The notes beneath the pieces are model-generated. The model was not told the DNA's origin and did not search any database. It saw only the letters and a list, made by a program, of their open reading frames with translations. Below, in pieces: positions 8,568 to 20,490 of a stretch of DNA of 64,000 bases; position 1 is the stretch's first letter; each line of letters begins with the position of its first letter. The stretch lies in contig NC_003076.8 in assembly GCF_000001735.4 (NCBI RefSeq), positions 16,061,835 to 16,125,834 of the forward strand. The letters run 5' to 3'. A program made the translations under genes and the position numbers. This DNA comes from Arabidopsis thaliana. Lineage: Eukaryota; Streptophyta; Magnoliopsida; Brassicales; Brassicaceae.

Positions 8568-11267
8568 ATGAAGAATTCTGAGAAGAGAGGACGTAAACAC
8601 AAAAGGCAAGATGCTTCATCGGCGGAAAACGCCGGCGGCGAAGTTAAAGAAGCTTCGGCTAATGAAGCATCGTTACCTCAATCCCCTGAGCCTGTTTCAG
8701 CTTCTGAAGCCAACCCATCTCCGTCGCGACGCAGTCGTGGGAGAGGTAAAAAGCGTAGATTGAACAATGAATCAGAAGCTGGTAACCAGAGGACGTCGTC
8801 ACCAGAGCGTAGTAGATCTCGTCTTCATCACTCTGATACGAAGAATGGTGATTGTAGCAATGGGATGATTGTTTCAACAACTACTGAATCGATTCCCGCT
8901 GCTCCGAGTTGGGAAACTGTTGTTAAAGTTGTTCCTTCAATGGATGCTGTTGTTAAAGTCTTTTGTGTTCACACTGAGCCTAATTTCTCGTTGCCATGGC
9001 AAAGGAAACGACAGTATAGTTCTGGTAGTAGTGGTTTTATTATTGGGGGAAGAAGAGTTTTGACTAATGCACATTCTGTTGAGCATCATACTCAAGTTAA
9101 ACTCAAGAAGCGTGGCTCTGATACTAAGTATTTGGCTACAGTCTTGGCCATTGGAACTGAATGTGACATTGGTATGGATCTTGTATCTAATTTCTGCATC
9201 TGTTTTCTGTTGTTTTGAGTTGCAATAGAATTTTTAAGTAGTCAGAATTGATTTTAGTATGTAATTACAGCTTTGTTGACAGAAACTGATGATTTACTCT
9301 TTTTAGTGTAGTTTGAGTTGCAATAGAAGTGTAACTAGTCATATTGATTTTCTATGGATTGTACTTTTCTCCTTGTTATGTCTGTTATAAGTTTCATTGA
9401 CAAATGTGTGAAGTCTGGAGTTTTACTGTTCTTGTCTATGTGGCTGATGATGTTATACACTTGGATTACAGCTTTGTTGACAGTTACGGATGATGAGTTT
9501 TGGGAAGGAGTATCTCCTGTGGAGTTTGGTGATTTACCAGCTTTGCAAGATGCTGTTACTGTTGTTGGTTATCCAATTGGTGGTGATACAATCTCTGTCA
9601 CAAGCGGTGTTGTTTCCCGGATGGAGATATTGTCGTATGTGCATGGATCAACCGAGCTTTTGGGATTGCAGGTTGGACAACACATTTGACATGATATTTT
9701 TCCTTATCTGACTAGGGAGTTAAGGGCACTTATAAAAATGTTTTCTGTTTTTGTCTTTTCAGATTGATGCAGCTATTAATTCTGGGAATTCTGGTGGTCC
9801 TGCATTTAATGATAAAGGAAAATGTGTTGGTATTGCATTTCAGTCTTTGAAACACGAAGATGCTGAGAATATTGGTTATGTCATTCCCACACCGGTGATT
9901 GTACATTTCATTCAAGATTATGAGAAGCATGATAAATACACAGGTAAGTTTCACCGATGATTAATGTTGTTTGTTATCTATCTCTACATGTGCTTTTTTC
10001 TCATACTTGAACTGTTTTAGGGTTTCCTGTTCTCGGAATTGAGTGGCAAAAGATGGAAAATCCTGATTTGCGGAAGTCAATGGGTATGGAATCTCATCAA
10101 AAGGGAGTGCGGATTAGAAGAATTGAGCCAACCGCCCCAGAATCACAAGTTTTGAAGCCGTCTGATATTATCCTTAGTTTTGATGGAGTTAATATCGCTA
10201 ATGATGGGACTGGTAATAATTCTTTCAATAACTTATTAGCAATCATTAATGGGACCAATGAGTGTAGTTATTTCTGGTTAAGTCTAGACAATCCTTAATA
10301 ACATTTCTGTTCATGTTTGTGTTTTTGCAGTTCCATTTAGGCATGGAGAACGAATTGGCTTTAGCTACCTTATATCCCAAAAGTACACTGGAGATTCTGC
10401 TCTCGTGAAGGTTCTACGAAACAAAGAAATATTAGAGTTCAACATAAAACTTGCAATCCACAAGAGGCTAATCCCTGCTCACATAAGTGGCAAACCTCCT
10501 TCGTACTTCATCGTTGCTGGCTTTGTATTTACAACTGTCTCTGTTCCATATCTTCGATCTGAGGTCCTTTACTGTCTCTCTATCTTTCCTTACTTTCTCG
10601 CTTTCTCTCATGCATCCATTCACAGTTTATATAACTATTTCCCATTGATATGTTTTGCAGTATGGAAAAGAATATGAATTTGACGCACCTGTCAAGCTAT
10701 TGGAGAAACATCTTCATGCAATGGCTCAATCCGTGGACGAGCAGCTTGTTGTAGTTTCACAGGTTGGTTTCTCCTGTTTCACACGTTAATGCAGTCATAA
10801 TTATTTTGGTGTCGAAGCCTCAACACCCATATTTTAACTTGCAGGTTCTTGTTTCTGACATTAACATTGGTTATGAAGAGATTGTCAACACCCAGGTTTG
10901 TTAAATTGCATTTATCATTTGTCACTTTATTGAAGCATCTGTCACGCTAAATGTTCAAATCGCCGTGTAGGTTGTCGCCTTTAATGGCAAACCTGTGAAA
11001 AACTTGAAAGGTTTAGCTGGGATGGTGGAGAATTGTGAGGATGAATATATGAAGTTTAATCTGGATTATGATCAGGTATGTTATTTTCTCATCTTCCTTA
11101 ACTTTTATACAAACTTATAAACAATTTTTAGCTAAAATTCTTTGGTGTTTCTACAGATTGTTGTTCTGGACACTAAGACAGCAAAGGAAGCAACATTAGA
11201 TATTCTGACCACACATTGCATACCTTCTGCTATGTCTGATGATCTCAAGACTGAAGAAAGAAACTGA
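8568..11267 (+). CDS. DEG9: DEG9 (DegP9), nuclear HtrA-type serine protease (592 aa)
   Basis: Nine exons: 8568-9171, 9472-9671, 9763-9943, 10021-10212, 10331-10563, 10661-10762, 10845-10895, 10971-11075 and 11157-11267, total 1,779 nt. Residues 1 to about 95 are basic and Ser-rich with nuclear-localisation-like clusters ([19 protein letters not shown]). The trypsin-like domain follows at about 115-330, with the triad His169 (TNAHSV), Asp200 (ECDIALLT) and Ser278 (GNSGGP). PDZ-like regions follow at about 340-440 and to the C terminus. DEG9 is an ATP-independent protease of the nucleus and nucleolus, reported to degrade the response regulator ARR4 and so link cytokinin and light signalling. 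All catalytic residues are intact. Start choice: ATG at 8568; an upstream in-frame TTG is not a plausible plant start. Intron 1 carries a decoy acceptor, listed separately. Confidence 0.95.
9214..9483 (+). repeat. Intron 1 duplications of DEG9, including a decoy splice acceptor
   Basis: Two overlapping duplications lie in intron 1. A block of about 40 bp (TTTGAGTTGCAATAGAA ... ATTGATTTT) occurs at 9214-9254 and again at 9312-9352. Separately, a 19-bp stretch spanning the true intron/exon border (ATTACAGCTTTGTTGACAG, 9465-9483) has an identical copy at 9264-9282, inside the intron. The copy carries a full acceptor followed by the same first 12 exonic bases. Confidence 0.9.
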
Positions 11268-11890
11268 AACAGAAGGAACCATAACCAGAAGGAGAGAAAG
11301 AGAGATTTTTGTCCATGGAAGGACATAAAAGCAAATACAGTCATGGAAAGACAAAGAGAAGCTCAAACCATAATTTGATTTTTCTTGATTCTGTTTTGTA
11401 TTTGGAAAAATATGCAAGAAGAAATACATTGGTTATTTTTTCTCTCATTTATTTTCTTTGAAGTTTGAACTTGGTAGAACAATCATATATATCCACACAA
11501 AAAAAGTATGCAAAAAGAAAGTGAAATGGATGAGATATAATCATAGGTTCTTCTACCAAATACTTCACTTTCCATTCATCTATATGTCCCAAGTAAAATA
11601 GTGGGATTCGTAGCGCTTTGACATTAAGAAACCCTAGTCTGGTTTAGCTACCTGAACCGATTTTGAAAACTAAGATCGAACCAATTCAGTGAAATCACCA
11701 TACCATGGTCCAAGGATCACAAAACACCAATTTTATTAACAAACACTAATATGTGTGTCTCTGGTTTTTGTCTACGCCTTTTTTTAATGAGTTTTGGACT
11801 ATTGGTCGAACTATATTATAAAATGGATGACACACATAAATAGTATTAATCTGTCAGAAATCACTCATGAAAAACTAAAGTGAATATTGA
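11268..11890. other. Convergent intergenic stretch
   Basis: This lies between the 3' ends of DEG9 (+) and UMAMIT42 (-). It should contain both 3' UTRs; polyadenylation-like AT-rich tracts are present. I see no further gene or repeat. Confidence 0.5.
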
Positions 11891-14254
11891 TTAGCTTTTA
11901 AAATTATCCAAGAGAGGAGCATTATGTGAAGGAGAGGACTCTATTGCTCCTATTATGTCAACTTTGTCTTCCTTGGCTTTACCCCACAACACCATGTAAA
12001 ATCCTATTGATATCAATATTCCTCCCATCACACTGTACTCAAACATATAGAGGAGGATTGAGAAATGACATTTACATAGTGAATTTAAAATCATGAGAAG
12101 CAACAGTTTTGTGGTATACCTTCCAAGGTAGAGCGACTCGCCGAGGAAAATGAAAGTTGATACGGCTGCTATCAATATAGATAACGGTTTGAACATAGAC
12201 AAATACACAGGTCCCTTGTGACTCACTGCCCACGTATGTATAACATAATATCCCGAATTCAAAATCCCCTATGAAAAATGTATATTCCATAAATCATCAA
12301 AGACCAAGAAAAACGAATAAATGAACAAACATATGAAACCAAAGTTATAAATATAATGTCATGAGTACCGTTGCTACTACGGTAATTAAGGTTATGTCGA
12401 ATCTTATGACCCATGCCTTCGGATTGTCCTTCTCTGCCAAAAGGCTCACAAATGCACACACAACAGCTATGCAAACATTGTGCACAAGCGTCACAACGAC
12501 GGCAGATGGATATCGACCCATTGTGTGAGCCTATAAATAGCCGAGTTTTGAGTTACCATATATTAATATAATATAACTAAGACAACTATACTATTTCAAT
12601 GACATTTTGGATATAACATTATCTAGTAAGGTATACCATAACAAGGTAAGAGACGGAGACAAGGATGTATTGGAGAGCAAGAAGGCCACCACCGATGATC
12701 CAATCCGAATGTGAAGACATTAGCATTGGACCGTGGTAGAGAGTAACCACAAGTGCACCTATTATTGACAATATTGTTCCCAACACTTTGGCTACACTAC
12801 TCTTTTTCCCTAGAGATATATTTTCCATTCTTCATAAAAAAAAAGTGCAAGTGAGTAAAATATAAAAAGTATTCTTTCTGTTCCTTTTTAATTGATTTTT
12901 TAAACAAAATACACAGATTAATAAAAATATATTAAAACTGAATATAAATGTATTTATGAAGGCCAAACAAAATTTTATAAACCACACCAAAATTTTTTAT
13001 AAACTATTATGGATTTGTTTATCCTTCTTTCCTACCTAAACTCGAGAGTCAGCTCTCATATCTTATTATAAACTATTGATATATTTTCGTTATATATAAT
13101 TTATACTGATATATTTTATAGTTTTCAAGAAATTTTCGGAAAAACATTACCTTGCACACGTTTTCAGTGATGCTTTTCCATACACGTTTTAATTTTATTT
13201 TTTCTTTTGTTGACTTTTCAGACAAACGTTTTCAATAATATTAAAATGGGACAAATTTTCATGCTGTTATATTATAAAATTAATCTAAAAAACATATTTC
13301 GTGGACTTAGCGCGAGTCTTCCGGCGAGAAACGAGCTACTAGTGAAACGATGATTGAAGAAATTATGATTATATATGTGACATTAACTAAAACGATAGAG
13401 ATCTTTTTCTTTTTTAATTTCCATCAACCATGGAGAGATTTATTTTTCCTTTTTGTCAACAACAACATCGTTGGATTTCTTAAAGCATAAAAAATCTTAT
13501 AACGTAAAGCAAAGAAAATTAAAAAGCTAAAATGGCTACGACTTTTTACAAGAAACAAAAAAATGATTACGACTAATTAATGATTTGAAATATTTGGGAA
13601 ATAGAATTTACCGAAAAACAACGGCGAGGATGAAGGTAAAAGCAGGATTGACATTGCTCATGGCCGAAGATAAAGTCGGCGAGCTATATTTTATCCCATT
13701 GTAGCCTAAGATTTGAAACGCACTTCTGTTCTTTTTATGAAGTACAAATACAACAAATTTAAGTAAGAAATTTCTTCCATAAAACAATTTTTTTTGAATA
13801 CACACTTATATGCAATTCAAGAACCAACTAATAATTGGTTTTGAAACCTAGCTAGGAAGATATATGCATTGCAAATGCTACTAGATATAGTGTTTCCAAA
13901 ATAAAAGTAACTTACGCAATTAGACCAAGAATCCCCATGTTGCATAGAATTGAAAATGTCAACGGAGGGAGAGATCTTGATCTGTAGAGATAAGTCTATG
14001 TAAGAAAAATTACTTAATACTTAACATAAAACTTGAAACAGAATCGTGAGAATGAAGAACCTGAAGGAGAAGAATGTAAGAGGAAGAAGAAGAAGAGATC
14101 CAAAAGTGTAAGAGTATACAAGAACCACAAATGGGCTAAGTCCTTTGGACGTCGCTGCTTTGACCAGAGTGTTTACTCCTACGTTAGAAAACTCTGTCAC
14201 CACCATCGCCGTCAAGATCCAGCCATCTCTGTTACATAACCTTCCATGAACCAT
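11891..14254 (-). CDS. UMAMIT42: UMAMIT42, EamA-type (nodulin MtN21-like) transporter (339 aa)
   Basis: Seven minus-strand exons: 14254-14061, 13981-13916, 13725-13612, 12829-12637, 12530-12369, 12268-12120 and 12032-11891, total 1,020 nt. UMAMITs are bidirectional amino-acid facilitators of the drug/metabolite transporter superfamily with about ten membrane helices in two EamA halves. Seen here: helix-rich sequence throughout, the conserved [19 protein letters not shown] block, the W-I-I-G-G helix, and the second-half [18 protein letters not shown] and [10 protein letters not shown] blocks, ending in a short hydrophilic tail. Exon 4 (193 nt) is shorter than the 250 nt of the two paralogues at 18-22 kb because the extracellular loop before DWIIGG is shorter. 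Intron 3 is long (782 nt) and AT-rich, with no gene in it. It is the most diverged member of the local cluster. Confidence 0.92.
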
Positions 14255-14824
14255 TTTTTAGTTCTTGGCTTCTTCTTTCTTCTAAGCCTCTGTCTCTCTG
14301 AAATTTGTATATATTATTAGTTCATGGGATCTTGATGGGAAAAGACATGTGAAACAGTCTCCATCAAATAAATGATTAATTGTTGTCTTCTTATTGGTTG
14401 AAAAAACATTTATTTGTTGGGTATGAAATGTATGTGGTCTCTGAAAAATTGTAATTAAATGGATTCCTACACATGTTGTGGCTAGATTAAAACACACGTT
14501 TCATATTTCATTTTTACATACAAAAAGTTATTGACAAACAAATTATAGATGGATGTATATATCCTCATCAAACATCATCAAATAATTACAAAACGTATAA
14601 ACATGTGACATCTATATAGATAGATAGATAGACAAGATAAACCAGGACCATCTTCAAATGGGTACAAAACCAATAGATGAATCCAAGAAATTAGAAGAGA
14701 AGCTAAAACTAAATTCTTATTTACCCTGGCTCTGTATAAACAGGGACCAACCATCTTCTAATGGGTCCAAAAGTAAGTAATTAAAGGATTTCACTTGCAT
14801 CTAACATATCTTCATGGTAAGGTT
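14255..14824. other. Spacer between UMAMIT42 and the UMAMIT pseudogene
   Basis: This holds the presumed promoter of UMAMIT42 (minus strand, reading leftwards). It contains a short GATA microsatellite near 14620 (ATAGATAGATAGATAGA). I find no coding sequence here. Confidence 0.5.
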
Positions 14825-16195
14825 TCATTTTCTTTTGTTGTGTTTAGGCAACAAAAGTGACTGCTGTGAAAGACTTGCTATTTTGGCTGCATCTTCTCTT
14901 GCTTTGCCCCAAATCACAGTATAAAACCCAAAGCTCAATATCATTGATCCAATCACACTGTCCACAACACAGAGATGCAACATAGTAACATGAAGATCAT
15001 GAGACTAAACATTTCAACAACCTATAACTAAGATAACTAAGTTTATATCACTTATGTTTCTCAAGAAAGAGACGCTATAGTTGAAAGATATGGCACATCC
15101 AAAGGTGAAGTGCATCGCCAAGGAATATAGCACCCATGACGACTGCAACTGCTATAAACAACGGCTTGAATAAGGATACATACACTGGACCATTCAGGTG
15201 GAGACCCCATGTGTGTATAACCGAGCACAATGATGAATCAAATACTCCCTGAAACAGAGTGGTAGTTTCTGAGCTTAAAGATAAGAGTCAGTAGTTGAAG
15301 CAGGTTATAAAAGGTTTGACTTTAACCGAGTATATGACTGCAGCGAGGAAATATCCGGTTTAAGCTGCCAAGAGGTCAAGTCTTTTTCTGCAAACTGGTG
15401 GTGAAATTAGCATTCCACATAAGTTGTAGAAGAAGACTACAGTTATTTCTTCAGGGTAGATCTCCATGACCTGACTCTGAAATCATGTACAGCTGCCAAA
15501 TTTAGCTTAAGTTTATGTGTAACCAACAAAACCCAAAATCTCATTCATGAATCAGTTCCAAGTATATGTACCTGAAGAATATACCAGACTGAAACAAGCA
15601 AATACTGTGAAGTGATCAAAAGGCCTCCAATTATCCAACTTGACTCGAATGAAGTAAAAGATGCAGCATCAAGAACTTTTCGGCCTTTATAGAGAACAAC
15701 AACCAGAGCAGCAGATATCGATACTATCTTGCCAATGATCTAAGCCAGATTTGCAGAGCTTCTTAGTGTTACTTGTTCCATCCTTTATAAGTCACCAGAT
15801 AAAAAAATTGATAGTCACAAAAAATCCTCATATCCATCAGAAGTTTCTCGGGAAAGAATGATAGGCTAACATGTTGATATCACCGCAAGGTTGTACTAGT
15901 ACAACCACAATTAGTGGCATGAGAATGTTTCTGCATTTTGGTATTGTTTCATATTTGACAGTTACTGTCTGTGTTCTGATATTGTTTCATATTTGATTGT
16001 TACTGTTTCAGAAACATATATTTTGTATGGTTAACGTGGAACCACTCGGTTGTTCATTTTCTACAAACAGAGAGGAAAGAAACAAGGTGGAACCTGAAGA
16101 AGACGGCAAGTATGAAGGTGGAAGATGGTGTGAGGTTGCTGATAGCAGAGGTAAGAGTTGGGGAACTATATTCAATAGCTTTACAACCAGCTACC
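14825..16195 (-). pseudogene. 5'-truncated UMAMIT pseudogene
   Basis: Five exon-like blocks match the UMAMIT37/40 structure in order: the exon 3 equivalent at about 16193-16080 ([15 protein letters not shown]), exon 4 at about 15782-15573, exon 5 at about 15483-15330, exon 6 at about 15249-15100, and exon 7 ending at a TGA at 14825. Equivalents of exons 1 and 2 are absent upstream. In exon 4 the codon that is AAA in both intact paralogues is TAG (SANLA then stop, just after 15745). In exon 5 the frame is lost where the paralogues read LKPG and runs into TAA. Two independent disabling changes plus loss of the first exons make this a dead copy. The remaining sequence is closer to UMAMIT40/37 than to UMAMIT42, so it arose within that younger part of the array. 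Confidence 0.88.
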
Positions 16196-16555
16196 TGTAT
16201 GGAAAGTGAAAGTGCATGTACTGCTTCATACTATCCAACTAATAACCATAAAAAAGCTGGAGATAATTCAGATTATTATAACATATAACTGGTGTTTCCC
16301 AATGGAACACATATGCTTAGTTCTACTTATACAACTAACACACACATACACAGTTATTGCTCTGTTGAGAGTCTCTATTGGAAATTTGAGTTTATTATGC
16401 ATAAGAGAGAAATCAGAAATAGATCATAAGACTGGCTTTTAGTAATTAATGTTTCTAGGGATGATGATTCAAAATTTATTACAATATTAGCTGAATACAG
16501 AACAACAACACACCTAAGAACAAGACATTAGACACACAGAATTAATCATAAGAAA

Positions 16556-17530
16556 TTAACAAAAGTCTGCATAACCGTAACCATAAAGTTCATTCTGCAT
16601 CAACTGATTCAACCAGGGGTTATTCACAGATTCTTCTACCGCCGAGTAATGTTGTGTGCTTGAGACGCAAGGATGTTCACAGCTGTTGCTATTGATGTTA
16701 CCCACAGACATGTTATGATCACAACCATAAAACTCCTTGTGCATCAACCCAAAGTTGTTCACAGATTCTTGTACTGAGACGCAAGGAAGTTGAAAATTGT
16801 TGTTGGTGATGTTACCCATCCACATGTTCTGATTCTGATCATTACCACAAATCTCCTGCTTCATTAACTGATTCTTCAACTCAGATTGTTCAAGTAACGC
16901 TGAGAAATAATCCTGATTGAAATTTGATGCAGAGACTGGGATCTGAGACAGAGTATTGTCTCCATGATTATACATAAACAGCGAGAACTGGCTAGGGTTC
17001 AAAGATTGGGTCTGATGATTCAGAGAGGATGATGCTAAACTGTGGTGATCCGGTTGTGTCTCATTCTGTTTCCGCGACTCAAGAAATTCAAGCCTTTCGT
17101 GGAATTTAGAGACATGGAGTTCCAAGGACTGAATCAGTGGAGAAACTTGGTCGGGAGGGTAATGATCAGCGAGTGGATACTTTAAAACATTCACCTTCTT
17201 AAGACTCGTCTTCCTCTTCTTGTCCGTATTCTTCAAACCCTTGTTCTTCTTCTTCTTGTTCAGGAACCCATGAAGATTAACGCTTTTCTTGCGTCTCAAT
17301 GCTTCGTTTAATTGACTATACCTAAGAGCAATGTCTCTCACTTTCTCTCGCTCCGGAGGCCATGTCTTGAGTTCTCCGTCTGGTCCGTAATAGATGACGC
17401 AGGCTTCAATATCACAGAGAGTGCAAAGCTCTGAAGCTTTCTTGAAGATGGTCTCAAGTCTGTTGCTCAAACTTGTTGAAGCGAGTGAATAAGCGGAAGA
17501 GGAAGAAGGTAAAGATGATCGCATAGTCAT
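16556..17530 (-). CDS. AGL43: AGL43, type I (M-type) MADS-box-like protein (324 aa)
   Basis: This is a single exon, as usual for type I MADS genes. The first ATG is at 17530 (a second in-frame ATG at 17524); the frame extends to 17581 only through a GTG. The protein starts with a Ser-rich stretch, then SNRLETIFKKASELCTLC and EACVIYYGPDGELKTWP, the second half of a MADS domain, followed by a basic region (NKKKKNKGLKNTDKKRK). The C-terminal half is Asn/Gln-rich with imperfect internal repeats (two ESVNN blocks with similar flanks). The basic N-terminal strand that normally contacts DNA (the RKKI/RxK type) is replaced by serines. Type I MADS proteins act mainly in female gametophyte and endosperm; the role of AGL43 is not known to me. 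It sits between UMAMIT copies on the same strand with its own promoter space. Confidence 0.88.
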   Translation of the reverse strand: MTMRSSLPSSSSAYSLASTSLSNRLETIFKKASELCTLCDIEACVIYYGPDGELKTWPPEREKVRDIALRYSQLNEALRRKKSVNLHGFLNKKKKNKGLKNTDKKRKTSLKKVNVLKYPLADHYPPDQVSPLIQSLELHVSKFHERLEFLESRKQNETQPDHHSLASSSLNHQTQSLNPSQFSLFMYNHGDNTLSQIPVSASNFNQDYFSALLEQSELKNQLMKQEICGNDQNQNMWMGNITNNNFQLPCVSVQESVNNFGLMHKEFYGCDHNMSVGNINSNSCEHPCVSSTQHYSAVEESVNNPWLNQLMQNELYGYGYADFC

Positions 17531-17979
17531 TATTGTTGATTTCGAAGACAAACTTTCTGTTTCAGAGTGAAGAGAAAACACGAAGACAAACTTTGGCGGC
17601 TTTGTGAAAAAGATGAAGAAAGTGAGAAGGAAACTGTGTGAATTAGAGATATATTTTGATCACTAGGGTTTGAAAAAATATTTATCACTCTCGCTGATCG
17701 GTGAAAAAACGCGTAAAGATATGTGTGTGTGCGCTTTTTTAGATTCGATTTCCATATATTTGCATAGATTTTGCGTTTAGAGCCGTTAAGGGTTGTTGAT
17801 AAAATGGAAATATAAGAGAAGGTTTCCTAACTGGCAATATCAGTCGTCTTACATTAATTAAAAATCCTTAACTTGAAATAGTACAAGAAAGAAAAACATA
17901 CAAAATTACCATATGTACAATGTAGTGTAGCTATACGTAAACATCAATGGGGACCATCTCTTAACAGATTCCACTTGCA

Positions 17980-19901
17980 TCAGTCACAGCTTAATGAGGC
18001 TTCTTCTTCTATGGTGTGTGAAGGCAACAAAGGGGACTGCTCAGTACCAGCCACAGTTTTGATTGAATCCTCTCTTGCTTTTCCCCAAATCACAGTGTAG
18101 AATCCTAAGCTCAAAATCAATGATCCAATGACACTACACACAATATATATGCCGGATAATTAGTACTGTCTCGAAAGAAATATTTAGAAACTATATATGG
18201 CGGCTAAGTGTGACTTGTGACGAATTAAAACCAGAAACCATATAACTCTCAATGTAATTCCATGGATAGATACATGGCACTAAAGCTGAATGTTATGGCA
18301 CCTAGATATTAGATAATATGTTGTGTGTGATATTTATGAAGATTGTGAAAGATAAAGTACCTCCCAAGGTAAAGTGCATCGCCGAGGAACATAACACCCA
18401 TAGCGACCGCAATGACAATAGACAACGGCTTGAACAAGGATATGTAGACTGGACCCTTAAGATGCAGACCCCAAGTGTGTATAACTGAGCCAAATGATGA
18501 AACTAAGCCTCCCTGAAACAGAGTGTTAGTTTCTGAGCTTAAAATATAATCATTACTTGAAGCAACATATTAGGATTGATTCTCACCGAGTACATGACTG
18601 AAGCAAGGGAGACACCCGGTTTAAGTATAAAAGAATTCAAGTCTTTTTCCGCAAATAGACATACTGGTGCCGAGATAAGCGTAGCGCATAAGTTATACAA
18701 GAATACTACAGTTATTTCTTCAGGGTATAACTCCATGACCCGAGTCTGAAATCATATAGAGCTACCACATTTAGCAAGAGTTATATAAGTGTCACCAACA
18801 TATCCAATGTCCTTTTTCATACCTGAAGAATATACCAGACTGAAACAAGCAAATACTGTGTAGCGAGCAAAAGACCTCCGATTATCCAACTCGAATCAAA
18901 TGAAGTCAAATGCTGGTAAAGCGAAATGGTAGGTGATGGAGGTGTAAGAGATGCATCAGTTAGAACTTTAGGGCCTTTATAAAGAATAACAACCAAAGCA
19001 CCAGATATAGATACTATCGTGCCAATGATTTTGGCCTGAGTCGCGGAGCTCCTTAAGACTATTTGTTCCATTCTTTTGAGTCACACAAGGAAGCAGTAAC
19101 AACAAGAGTTAAATGTTCAGCTGATAGAAACAAACACCCCTCTAGTTTACCCATATTTCTCTCTGTCTCTTAGAACAACATGTGGGCACAACATTTTTTA
19201 TGCAACCACAAGGTTGTACTTGTACTAGTGGCTGTGACAAAAGCAAAAGGCTTAAAACTTTGAACGGTTAAATAAGTGTGGAACTACCGCATTGTTAACT
19301 AAATTATCTATATACTATCCCAGAACGGAAACGAAAGAAAAAGAGGTGGAACCTGAAGATAACGGCGAGCGTAAATGTGAAAGCTGGTGTCAGATTGCTG
19401 ATAGCAGAGGCAAGAGTTGGTGAACTATATTCTATACCTTTACAACCAACTATCAGAGACATGAACCTGTTTCCCAAAAGTTAGCAAACTAGAAAAGAAA
19501 AACAGGTAAATGAGGCTAAATCTGGTAGTATAAGGAGTATATCATTACCCAACAAGCGCAAGTAAGAAAATATTGAAGAAGACAGGGGTCTTGGCAGAAG
19601 GTAATCGTTTTGACCTGCACATAAACTATGTTCACATTCTTGAAATTTTTATACTGGTCAAGAGTACTTGAAGAGATCAGTACCTTCCAAAAATGAGGGA
19701 AAGTGGAAGAAGAACAAGTGTAGCAACAACATAGGTATAGAAGACAAAGACATAGAAGCTCAATCCTCGCAATGTCGCAGCCTTGAACAGTGTATTAGAT
19801 CCAACCGTAACACACTCCACCGCGACCATTGCAGTGAACGGCACAACATCTCTGCAAAAGTAACTCCATGCCACTGTCTCCCCTCCTGCTCCTCTTGTCA
19901 T
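17980..19901 (-). CDS. UMAMIT37: UMAMIT37, EamA-type transporter (370 aa)
   Basis: Seven exons: 19901-19684, 19614-19549, 19466-19353, 19072-18823, 18745-18587, 18512-18361 and 18133-17980, total 1,113 nt, all with clean GT-AG borders. About ten predicted helices form two EamA halves. Recognisable blocks are [18 protein letters not shown] (helices 1-2), [76 protein letters not shown] and [10 protein letters not shown]. The probable role is passive movement of amino acids across the plasma membrane or tonoplast, inferred from studied UMAMITs. Exon lengths 66, 114, 250, 159 and 152 (exons 2-6) are identical to those of UMAMIT40, so the two are recent tandem duplicates. The start at 19901 is the only in-frame ATG after an upstream stop. 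Confidence 0.93.
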
Positions 19902-20490
19902 AGATCTGATGTCAGACTTTCAAAAATTCTCAGAAGTCAACGTGAGTTTATAAGAAATCATAGTGGTTAATCACCTCACGTTTGCTAATTATTTTATTTA
20001 GATAAATTACTCCAACAACTTGACCAATACTTTACATCATTGTCACAACTAATATATACATTGACCAATACTTCACACCAACTTAACCAATACTTTACAC
20101 CATTGTTACAATTCAACTAAAATACATATCATGAAGGATCCGATCCAGATAATCAGGGATCTTCCAAATCAAGAAACTACGCATCTACAAAGAAAGCTCT
20201 ATACCTTAGAAAGATAATATTTGGCCATGGAGCTCTACCTCTTTTACTCTTCAAAGAGGGCAGGGATTTATCTACCAGAAACTTATGTAAGGTTGTGAAC
20301 GCACTGATAAGATAATTAAAAGGACCAAATATTTCTTATAGATTCATAATTCTCATTCATATGTAACATCAAAATAAAACAAGAAAAAAAGAACAGATAT
20401 CTTATATGTAACTATAGACATATATGGTACACCTCTTTTAGGGATCCATATTTATTAATAAATAGTATAAGGATTTCACTTGCATCAATC

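Noticed and set aside
17531-17581. N-terminal extension of AGL43
   Set aside because: The frame is open but begins with GTG; the first ATG is at 17530, so I start there.
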